A stretch of 60,000 bases of DNA from Owenia fusiformis (Eukaryota; Annelida; Polychaeta; Sabellida; Oweniidae), in NCBI GenBank assembly GCA_903813345.2, contig CAIIXF020000011.1:34590166-34650165 (forward strand), written 5' to 3'. Within the stretch, counting starts at the first letter, position 1; every line of letters starts with the position of its first letter. The position numbers and the translations under genes were made by a program. Of the stretch, positions 22,301 to 34,300 are shown one piece after another. Under the pieces are notes generated by a model. That model was given only the letters and a program-made list of their open reading frames with translations. It was not told the origin of the DNA and ran no database searches.

Positions 22301-25300
22301 TGACATACCGTATTCTCTGTAATTAGCGCCCAGGGCGTTTAGAAAATTGAAAATACATTATTTAGACCATTCTAATAAGCGCCCATGTATGAAAGAAATC
22401 AGAAATCCCGAGGAATTTCATGTATGGCAATTTTTCTTGACAAGAATGCATTTTCTTCAACATACTTTTATAATAATATGACAAGTGCTGTTATTGGAGA
22501 GAATACGGTAAAGATCGCTTAGACAATATTGACAGTGGTTGAAGACCCGTCTATGTCTAATTTATTTCCGGCACGCCCACTTTGTCATTATCGCCGATTA
22601 CCTTCAATATTTCCACTAGAGACTGCTGGATATCGATCTAAAGTTATACATTATTTCTAATTTGATGAGAGATCATCATTATTCGCGCAAAAGTCGTGTA
22701 AAAGTCGAGAAACATTAAAAAGAAACCAGAAAGTTCACGACCTTGACATGCGCAGAACATCTGCGCAGTAGCTTTTGAAATTTCTGAATGCCGATAAAGA
22801 ACAATTCCTTCATTCATTATGGACATTTTGGAGACAATATTAGCATGGTATGGTGTGGGAAGCACCCATCGATAGATATGTATCGAGAGGATGCATAGAA
22901 TTACAAAACGCGTCGTGTTTACAGCAGTTTTAGGGTAAGTACTCTATTATCGCCCGCTCCTTGATTTTGAGAAATATTTTTTTCCTGATGTATTCTTCAA
23001 TTCTTGTTGATTCCTCGATGTTTCTTGAACTTTGTGAAGCGGGGTGGGCGCTTATTAGAGAGTGGGCGGTAATTACAGAGAATACTGTACATTGAATTCT
23101 GTCTCCTAAGACTTCTATATACTTTGACCTGACATCAATATGACATACGTTGAACAAAAATTGAAGTCTGTCTACTAAGAGTTCTACATAGTCAGACCTG
23201 ACATCTTTATAACAAACATTGAAGTCTGTCTACTAGGAGTCCTACATAATTTGACCTGACATCAATATGACAAACATTGAAGTCTGTAAACTAGGAGTCC
23301 TACATAGTTTGACCTGACATCTATAAAACATACATAATGTACTTGACACATACATAGCCTCGCTCAGAAGTTACTCCACAAAAACAGACAATTCATGAAA
23401 TATTGTGTCTTCTTAAAGACATGCAAGTTCTTAATCATAGGTAGAGAAGGATGAAAATTGGGCATTTTACAGCAAAATCTCCAAGCATTTCATCCAATGC
23501 CATTGTTCCCCCTATTTAACGTCTGTAGACTCTTGATAACACAGCAGTGCTTTTCCTCATGCAAAGTAGTTCAATGAACCAAAAGACTGATACTTTCTAA
23601 ATGTGAATCAGTCCTGTAACTTCAATTAAATCACAGGTCCATACAAAAACTAGCTATTCCCCAAAATAAGAGAGTTTTAATAACTACATGTAGGTTTAAC
23701 TGATTTTGAATGATATGAACTCTAATTGTACCATGTAATCTAAAATGTTGTCTTTCTATAGAATATGAGCTAAGTAAGTGTGAAACATAGTCTTACTTGG
23801 TCTTTGAGAATCTAACACGGTGGATCTTGCCAGTATGTGGCTGACTGGTGTTTGCTTGGCCAATGTTCTGTCTAACATCCTTGTATGTCACAGCTCCTGT
23901 GTTGTCTCCAAAAGCATACATGCTGGCTTGGACTGGGTCCCATGTTATGCATGTTGGTGTGCCTTTACAGGGGGATATATCTATAAATCAGAGTTCAATA
24001 GCGTTATATATACAGTTATGATAAAGGCTGAAACAGACAATTTCCTAAAAAGATCCAAAATTAAATATCTTCATGACTTTATATAGTGCTGACACATATT
24101 TAATCTTTCATCAATATCTTTTAACATTTAACCATTCATGGATTTAATTTCCCAAAAATATGACTGATCACTGTTAAAACTGAGAGGTGTTCACATTTCA
24201 AGGTTTTATAACATGAGTCAATGGGACTGAAGAGAACGTAGACTGGAAAGTGTTCAGATTAGGAGGCCAAGCTAAGATTGGCCAGGTGTGCCAATATACA
24301 GGTTTCACTGTATATATATAAGGGTTATGTACTGGGAGGTTTTGGATATGGGGTTTATCAAGAGGGAGATATGCATATCTACCTGAAGGACCGTAGATGT
24401 GCATATCTCACGAGGGATGAACCCTATATCCAAACCGACCGTACATAACTGCTTTATCCTATACCAAGTAGTTTTCTAATTTTCTTTCAATTTTTTTCAA
24501 TTATTTTTTATTTTTTCAATTTTTTCACATTTTTCTATTTGTTTTCAAGGGTTATGTACTGGGAGGTTTTGGATATGGGGTTTATCAAGAGGGAGATATG
24601 CATATCTACCTGAAGGACCGTAGATGTGCATATCTCACGAGGGATGAACCCTATATCCAAACCGACCGTACATAACTGCTTTATCCTATACCAAGTAGTT
24701 TTTTAATTTTCTTTCAATTTTTTTCAATTATTTCTTATTTTTTCAATTTTTTTTTCGAAGCGGGAAGATATGCCCCGGAGCGGGAGATATGGTGGGAGAT
24801 ATGGAGGTTCAGGATATGGAAACCTCAAAATTAGGATACAACATATATTTTACCAACTTATCTCCCTAAAACTCTACTTGGCATAGGACAAATCAAGTTA
24901 TGTGACCTTTATGGAAGAGAAAATTAAGATACAAATTTCTACTATTAAAGCAGATATGAAATGGTATTGTAGCGTTTGCGGGTATTTATAATTTATATTT
25001 AAACATTGCAGCTACATTCCTTTCCTTCACTTACGTTCGTTTCCATTCAGAAATATTTCTTGCAAATTTCGGTGCGATAATTTAGTCACCATTTTAATTG
25101 TTTGCGATCTTTTCAATCACTGTTTTCAGCATATTTATTAACTCTGCAGCTTCTTTTATCTATCTGTATGCATATTCTTACGCAATGTTCAGTATTTTGT
25201 AAGTATTTCATTTCAATTGACACATTTATAAACTTTTGCAAACTTTTCATGGGCGCCGCCATTAATGACGTCACATTTCCCACAGTGCACTTCGTACTGA

Positions 25301-28300
25301 TTGCGGGAAATTCAAACAGAGGAATGACGTCAGATTCTAAGAATTAAAATCTGTGACGATAGAACGCTGCATATCAGCGGGAAAGAAAGATTTTGAGCTA
25401 GATTTCAAAGAGTGAGGACGTTTTGACGAATTCTCTTCATGTAACTTCATAAATCATGTACTTTTGGGGGGAGGGTTGTAAATATCAAATAAACTTGTAA
25501 ATATGTTAACCAATAAGCTAGTCTGTAGTCTTTTGTATGGATTTCAAGTGAGAGAAAGTATTGCCACGGGACTTGGAACATTTTCCGTGGCTGAGCCCAT
25601 GTTTTATGATCATGATGTAGTTTATCCCTACTTGATCATATGTGGTTTATCCCCACATTATATCCTGTCATACTTGTGATGTTGCCTTATCTGTGGTCTA
25701 TCCCCACTGGCATAATTTTCACAATGCAGTTTTATATGCAGAGATGTGATAAGCAGTTATCACAGTATCAACCAATCAATGTAAATCATTGTATGCAGTG
25801 TGTCGCTTTATTTATCACATTTGCAATGCTGTACAGAGTGACCCACTATATTGGTAACTCGTGAATATTGCTGCTTATAGCAATAATAATGCTGTATTCC
25901 AGTAGCTGTTAATCCCATAATATCACACATTCCATAAATTTACAGACACTACCACACACTACCATTATACTTCAATTCTGAGACATACATTCATAACAAT
26001 CATATTTTGGAGATCGTTCGGTTTTTTGATGTAGCAAGAGGGAAAAATATTCTACCTGGAAAAAATCATCTAAATTAGGATAAACATTGGAAATAACCTT
26101 ACCTACAGTCTCTGTGGAGCAGAATTGTATGTATAAGATACTGAAATAATAACTGAGTGACAATTGGAGGAAAAATATACAGTGTAAGTCTCCAAATTCG
26201 ATAAAAAAATGTGACTTCCGGTTTGATTATCGCCCATCCAAGAATTTAAAAATTCTATTGGATTATATACGAACATTACATGATGACAAACCTAGAGGAA
26301 CTAGTAAAAAACGTTGATCTATGGATCAAATTAGAAGCCAAAGGATTAGGCAGGATTACAGAGCTCGAACTTAGAGATGCAATCACTAGCGGTGCTGAAG
26401 CTAATCTAGGTAATGAAACAATTCTAGAAAAAAACATTCTTGGAATACAGTTTTATCAGCACTCATATATTGTATATACAGACAGTCCCAAATCTAAGGC
26501 CCTGTTGATATCAATGGGATATGTTCTCATTAAGAATAGGCAATATAGACTTAGTGACTATAAGCTTGAGAAAGACACTTTGGAGTACAAACATAGCAAG
26601 GATATCCGAATATCTATACACGGCATTCCATTGCATGTGTCCAATACTGAACTTGAGCAGTGGGTTGATTCATTCGCTCAGCGTGTGTCTGAAGTGCGTT
26701 TCCATAGAAAGAGTAAGGACCATAAGAACCAGGCAGGAAGTATTCTAACGGGTCACCGTTTCTGCTACGCAAAGAAGATCATACAGCCACAGAAACGTTA
26801 TTCTGAATACCCCATTGAAGACCCATTGATAGATGGGCGATTAATAAACATAGATATTGTTATATATCATGATTCCCAGCCCATCAATTGCCGCTTGTGC
26901 AAAGAAGATCATGCGGTAAGCGAGTGTCCAAAGAAAAGGGTGATTACGTGCTTCGGCTGTGGCCAGGAAGGCCACAGAAAATCAGAGTGCCCAAGATCAA
27001 AAAGACGTGACAACAGATGTTGGAAATGTGGATTAGTTGGCCACGAACAGAGGACGTGCCCAGAGAATGAGGTCGCCAAAGGTGTAAGAGTGGTAGAGCA
27101 ATTGATAAACAGAGCTCTAGGGCCAGATGAAACAACTCTAATGACGGATTCACCAGAAATCTTCAAGATAGCAGATGAATATATCTCTTCTGCTCCAATA
27201 CCAGCTGGTACCCTAAAGTCCCAAGAGGCTCCTGCTACTAAGAAGAGTGCTACCAAATCCCCGAGTGGTATCCCAATCCCAACACTCAAAAGGAAGGAAA
27301 GAAGTCCCCTCATTGAGTCAAACTTTGACAAAAAACATAAACTAGGGTCCCCTATACAGCTATTAGATGATCTTCATATATCCCCAGAGAACAAAAGGCA
27401 AAGTAAGCACAGCATGGTAAATGTGGCACCAGAGGACAAAGACTAATATGTTGTTGTTGTTTTTTTATAAGTGAAATATGGTTAACATCTACTCTGGCAA
27501 TGTACGCGGACTACGGAACAGATTAACCCGATTCACATTTTTCAAATTTTTGAATGAAATACATGTAGACATAGCATGTCTACAGGAGACTTATGTGACT
27601 GAAAATGTGATTAATCAATGGAAAAAGGAATGGGGAGGAACTATTATATATAACCCAGGAACAGTGCATAGTAAGGGAGAGGTAATAATGATGAGAAAAG
27701 ATTTTGAATTTTCAAATCTAAATATCATCCAGAAGCAAGATAGAATGATGCTAATTGAATTTGAGCATGACAGTGAAAAATTTACATGCTGTAACATATA
27801 TGCACCTAATAAACAAGGTGATAAAATCCAATTCTTTAAAAGAGTTCAACAGCAGCTTTTAAATATAAACATGAATGAAACAAATTTTGTTTTTTGCGGT
27901 GATTTTAATTGCTGCATTGACTCCAAGGATAATTTAGCTGGTATGGCTCACCATAAATCTGAAACTGATTCTTTTAATGAGATGATATATTCGACTGATG
28001 TAATCGATACCTGGAGGTTACATCATCCAGATCAAAATGATTTTACATGGAGGCACAAGTCTCAAAACATTGTCCGAAGAATTGATTATGTATTTACAAA
28101 TAATAAAGCCTTTGGAAATGTATTATCAATTGAGTTATTTGATATGCCAGGGTCAGATCATAGAGGAATTTTAATGAACTTTTCAACTGATGTAAATGAG
28201 AAAGGTCCATTTTATTGGAAATTTAATAACAGCCTTTTAACCAATATAGAATTTGTTAATCAAATGAATGATATTCTCATACATGAAAAACAGAATCTCA

Positions 28301-31300
28301 ATAATCTCAATCCCCAAGTTTTATGGGACTATTGTAAAACCAAAATAAAAGATTTTTCTATATGTTATGGTAAATTGTTAGCCAGTAAAAGACATAATGA
28401 TTTGAAAATAGCCAAGCTAAATCTGAAAAAGTGTAGTGATTTATTGGCCAATGATCCAGAAAATGTTGATCTGAGAAAAAGGGTTAATAATCATAAACTT
28501 TGTTATGAAATAGCAGCCACATGTGAAGCCAAGGGTGCTCAATTGAGATCCAAGGTTGACTGGTGTGAAAAGGGGGAAAAAAACACAAAGTATTTTTTAT
28601 CATTAGAAAAGGCCAGAGCAAATAATAAATGTATTAACTCCATAAAGCTGGCAAATGGTGAGGTAGTGAAAAAGCAAGAACTAATTATAGATGAAATAAA
28701 CAGATATTATAATGACTTGTATTCTAAAAAAGTAATTTTTAGACCTGTTCTATTAGATGATTTCTTACAAAATGTACATATACCTAAATTGACTGAAGAG
28801 CAGAGTCAACTTTGTGAGGGGGATATAAGTTATAATGAATGTTTAACAGCACTTAGGTCAATGAAGAATGATGCTAGTCCTGGACTAGATGGAATCTCTG
28901 CTGCATTTTACAAGGTATTTTTCATGAAAATTGGCACAGTTTTAGTACATGCATTGAATACAGCTTTTGTTAAAGGTGAAATGTCGTGTTCTCAAAAAAA
29001 GGGTTTAATGGTGCTCATACCTAAAAAGAGTTTGGCTAAAAATGAATTAAAAAATTGGAGACCATTAACGCTTACGAATGCAGATTACAAAATAGCTGCA
29101 AAGGTAATTGCTCTTAGGATAAAACATGTTATTAAGCATATTGTACATGATGATCAATGTGGCTACATTCAGTCACGTAGTGCGGCTCAGATTTTAAGAG
29201 CCATAGATGATGTTATGATTTATCTTGATACAAATAAGCTACAAGGGATTATGCTAGGAATTGATTACACGAAAGCGTATGATTCAATTTCTAAGGAATT
29301 TATGATGTATTCGTTAAAATGTTTTGGATTTGGCCCAAGTTTAAGAAAATGGGTAGATGTTTTAAACAAAAAAAGTCACAATCACATTCTTCACAATGGG
29401 TGGATAACTGGTGACGTCAAGCTAGAGAGGGGTATTCGTCAAGGCTGTCCACTTTCTCCCCTATTATTTATTATATCATGTGAATTATTATCTTGTAAAA
29501 TACGCTCTGACCTTAACATTCAGGGTATTAAAATGCCAGGATGTGAGGAAGAATTAAAGATATTACAATATGCAGATGATGCAACATTATTCCTTAACAG
29601 TTCGGAGTCTTTACAGAGATCTTTATCGGTACTGGAGACTTTCTATGAAATGTCAGGTCTTAAGATTAATATGAGTAAAACTGAAGCCTTGTGGTTGGGC
29701 ATATGGAAGAACAGAAACGACACTGTTGGAAATGTTAAATGGAAGCTTTTCCCAGATAATTGTATAAAAATTTTAGGTATTGTTTTTAGCACATCCATTA
29801 ATGTTGTAAATAACAATGAAAACATAGACTCAATATTTAGTAGGTGTCAAAAAATAATGAAATCATGGTCTGGTAGATATGTATCAATCATAGGCAAAGT
29901 AGTGCTAGCCAAATCATTATTGTTATCACAGTTTGCATATATAATGCAAGCCTTTATTTTGCCAGAAAATATCTTAAATAGAATCAACACTATGATTTTT
30001 AAATTTTTATGGTCAAAGGGTAAGTTCAAAGAGGATGAATTAAAAAGGTGTCCTGATAAGGTTAAGCGTGATGTAATGGTTCAAGATTATAAAAATGGAG
30101 GGCTTAAGATGATTGACTGTAAAGATATGCAAAAAGCATTTTCTATCTTATGGATTAAAAAACTCCAAAACCCAACTAATGGGCACTGGAAATGCATTCC
30201 TAGATATATGTACAATACAATGGGTAAGAACCTAAGTGTTTTTAACAGTAACATTTCAAGTGTTGAGTTAAAAGGATGTGAAATTCTAAACTCATTCTAC
30301 AAAACAATATTGACAACATGGTTAAATCACAGTGAGTACAGTGATCCAAATATATTATGGAACAACAAAGATATAACTTGGAACAGATCTCCACTATGTT
30401 TTTCAAATTGGATAAAAAATGGTGTTATATATATAAATGATATTATTTTAAACAACAGATTAATGACATATGAAGAACTTGCTCAAAAAGTAGGAAGAAA
30501 TGGTCAAACACTTTTACAATTTAACATGTTGAAAGCATGTCTAAGGCAAGATAAAATTACTTCTAGAGTACAGTGCAATGGTACTTTATATTTTAAAGAC
30601 ACAGATTTAAAAAATTTGACTTCAAAGAACATCAGGGAGAAGTTAGTCTTAGCAAGAAAATGTGATGTAATTCTTAATGGAAATATTTTAACACAAGATA
30701 TATGGTGTGAGATGTTTAAATGTACTAAAGACACTTCTTTATTGATTATACAGTGGAAGATACTCCAAAATATACATGCAAATGGTGTTTATCTTAAGAA
30801 GTGTAACATAGAGCAAAATGACAAATGTAAATTTTGTAATGCTAGAGATGACTCAATGCATTATTTTGTGAAGTGTCCAGTCATAAAAATCTTATGGGCC
30901 AAGTTGAATTTAGATGAAAATCAAAAACTTGGTATATCTCAAGTAGAAAAAAATGTATTATATGAATGCCTGTTAATCAAAAAAGTCATACATGACTTCA
31001 AAGTATCCAATGGAGAAGGTAACCTAACATTAATGTTAGAAAAGGAAAAACTTGTAAGAACTGTGTAGAAATAATTTTACTTCTTATTGTCTATACTGAA
31101 TGAATAGCAGCTCAAAGAGCTCATTGTAATATTTTTGTAAATTTTTCTGTTTTTGTATATAAGTTAAGTCTAATAAATTTTAATTAAAAAAAACAAAAAA
31201 AAAAACAATCATATTATTTGGCACCCCGGCTATACTACAATTTGGTGGCAGTGGTGGGATCTCAAACCAGTAATACTGGGTGTCCAAATAATTCCTGACA

Positions 31301-34300
31301 CACCAATATGTGTGTTTCCAGAAACCAGATGTCCAGAATAAGCTTTGAATGAAATACTGAGATGATCAATGTTTCTAGTACCGCTGACAGACATGCTACA
31401 TGTACGTCATGTATATGGACTGCTGACGAGTAGATTCATTTTTACATGTTACTACATACAGTACTTTGTCTTCCAGTTACTCCAGAGATGTCAGAATCTT
31501 CCATACCAGCTTCTGCTAGGCCTTATCCAGTTACCACAAAGCTGATGTGCGTAGTTTTATAGGATCCAGAAGTCCAGTCTCCAGGTATCCAGAATATCAT
31601 TTAATGAGCTGATTAGTTACAGGGCATTATAACTGGTCATAATCCGGTTACTCGAGACTCGTCAGAGTCCATACGAGTGATTTCCAGAATTCCTGATATC
31701 CAAGCAAATATGGAAAGTGAGCAACAGGCGAGACACACTGCCAATATGCGTGTGCCAGCAATACCACATGATGAAAGGTATAAATATCCAGAGCCGTTCC
31801 AGCCTAGCAATCTTAATGAAGATGCCATGTTCAGATTAGATGAGATTAGAAAATGCATCAAACTTCTGCACAGTGAAGAAGAGAAGATCCTCCAGACCAA
31901 GAATACAACTATCAATATTACAGATATTAGTGAGGTTCCAGTTCCTGAAAATGATGCTGAAAGATATAATAAAGAAATTCCAGCCAATGAAATCATGCCA
32001 AGATATGAATACTGTGCTCCAAATGAACAGAATGTAAATAAAAAGCATACCACAGAGTATCGCGCTGCATGTAAGCAGCATGTAAATAAAAAGCATACCA
32101 CAGAGTATTGCGCTGCATGTAAGCAGCATGTAAATAAAAAGCGTTCCACAATGCTGCAGAATTGTGAGTATTGCGCTGCAGGTGAGCAGCATGTACAAAG
32201 TGCAAAGATGGGTCTACCACCAAACAAGCGTACCATGAAAGATCATGAGTATTGCGCTGCAGGTGAGCAGCATGTACATACTAGTGTAAATAATATGGGT
32301 AGATCTAGTGGATCAAATCTACTGGATTTTAATGAAATACCCATTCCAGATCCAAAGCCGGACCAGTCCTTGGGTATAAAGAAACCATTTAGAGATAACC
32401 ATCCAGTTACGGAGGTACTGTTACGTCCTGATGAAGTGTCCCGAATGAGGTATCCATGGACAGCTCCCTCTTTAAACCCGTCCAACGATGTGTCCAATAC
32501 ATCAAGCCAAAAAGAGAGAAAGACAAAACAATATGATGGGATGACAAGTTGGAAAGCTTTTAAATTCAAATTTGACATTATAGCAGACATCAATGAGTGG
32601 AATGAGCGAAGACGTGCCATTGAACTATTAACATGTCTTGATGGCATTGCAGAGAAAATCTTCGATATAATCGAACCTTCCAGAAAATATGACTATCAAT
32701 ATATCTGTGATACAATAAAAGGCATGTTTGATCCTGACTTCCAAGAAGAGAAATATCGTAACCAACTCAGACAGCGTATGAAACTTAAAAGTGAGAATGT
32801 TAACACTTTTGGGCATGATGTCATACGTCTTACTAATTTGAGTTTTCCTGCATTATCAGAGAAATCCAGAGAAGCAATTGCATTGGACATCTTCAAACAT
32901 GCATTGCAAATATCAGACTTTAAAATCGGTTATCATGTTTACTCCAAAGACCCTAAAAACATGCGAGATGCGATCAAGGCAGCCATCCAGATGGAGTGTT
33001 ATACTGATGATAGGCCAACACACATAGACATCACAGAGAACAACCTCACAAATTCTTTATCTGCAATGTTTGCTGATAATGGCCATACTCAGTCAACAAA
33101 GCAGTCCAAGGATGAACCTGCAAGATGCTATTACTGTAATTTTATTGGCCATTATGCCAAAACATGCAGATTTAAATATGCAGATGCTGACAAAGGCTAT
33201 ATCACTCCTGATTATATTGGTAAAAGACCCTCAAAATTGTGGTCTAAATAGCTGAGAAGATGCAGTCTAAGACTATATCACAAAGCAGATGAGATGTTAC
33301 CAATATGTAAATTCCATAGATGAATGAAAGAGCAGAAGAGACAACCCACAAGCCCAGTGGAAAGATGACCTACAAAATAACAAGACCAACAACAGGAACA
33401 ATCACAATGAACAATGACATTTAGTATGATAAGTGCAAGCATACACCTGTGATACAAAATTTAAAGGACTATGTTTAAATAAAATTTATGACACTTCGGG
33501 ACGAAGTGTATAAAAGAGGGGAGCAATGTAGCGTTTGCGGGTATTTATAATTTATATTTAAACATTGCAGCTACATTCCTTTCCTTCACTTACGTTCGTT
33601 TCCATTCAGAAATATTTCTTGCAAATTTCGGTGCGATAATTTAGTCACCATTTTAATTGTTTGCGATCTTTTCAATCACTGTTTTCAGCATATTTATTAA
33701 CTCTGCAGCTTCTTTTATCTATCTGTATGCATATTCTTACGCAATGTTCAGTATTTTGTAAGTATTTCATTTCAATTGACACATTTATAAACTTTTGCAA
33801 ACTTTTCATGGGCGCCGCCATTAATGACGTCACATTTCCCACAGTGCACTTCGTACTGATTGCGGGAAATTCAAACAGAGGAATGACGTCAGATTCTAAG
33901 AATTAAAATCTGTGACGATAGAACGCTGCATATCAGCGGGAAAGAAAGATTTTGAGCTAGATTTCAAAGAGTGAGGACGTTTTGACGAATTCTCTTCATG
34001 TAACTTCATAAATCATGTACTTTTGGGGGGAGGGTTGTAAATATCAAATAAACTTGTAAATATGTTAACCAATAAGCTAGTCTGTAGTCTTTTGTATGGA
34101 TTTCAAGTGAGAGAAAGTATTGCCACGGGACTTGGAACATTTTCCGTGGCTGAGCCCATGTTTTATGATCATGATGTAGTTTATCCCTACTTGATCATAT
34201 GTGGTTTATCCCCACATTATATCCTGTCATACTTGTGATGTTGCCTTATCTGTGGTCTATCCCCACTGGCATAATTTTCACAATGCAGTTTTATATGCAG

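Larger units (their letters stand above)
26007..31203 (+). mobile_element. Full-length Tx1/L1-like LINE inside the 5' LTR
   Basis: A 5.2-kb non-LTR retrotransposon with a ~270-bp 5' UTR, two intact ORFs separated by 31 bp, an AATAAA (31172-31177) and an A-rich tail. The target duplication AACAATCATATT is 12 bp (25995-26006 and 31204-31215). The 3' LTR at 34554-34565 keeps the uninterrupted target, so the LINE arrived after the LTR element. ORF1 zinc knuckles, an APE-type endonuclease, RT and a C-terminal zinc finger fit the L1/Tx1 group. All key motifs are intact, so the copy could be active. Confidence 0.92.
24968..31239 (+). repeat. 5' LTR, interrupted by a LINE
   Basis: LTR bases 1-1039 are at 24968-26006. 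The last 24 bases follow the LINE at 31216-31239. Two TGACGTCA (CRE-type) motifs at 25266-25273 and 25325-25332 also occur in the 3' LTR. Short open frames inside are identical in both LTRs and are not genes. Confidence 0.88.

Noticed and set aside
23964-23965. Alternative exon 6 acceptor (AAAG|GCACACC)
   Set aside because: It lacks a pyrimidine tract, is out of phase with exon 5, and would remove residues that align with the family; the acceptor before 23980 fits length and phase.
26909-27331. 140-codon minus-strand open frame opposite LINE ORF1
   Set aside because: Antisense shadow of a real ORF with clear zinc knuckles; no features of its own.
31637-32236. 199-codon minus-strand open frame opposite gag
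   Set aside because: A shadow of the gag tandem repeats on the other strand; its Cys-rich look comes from complementing the repeated unit.
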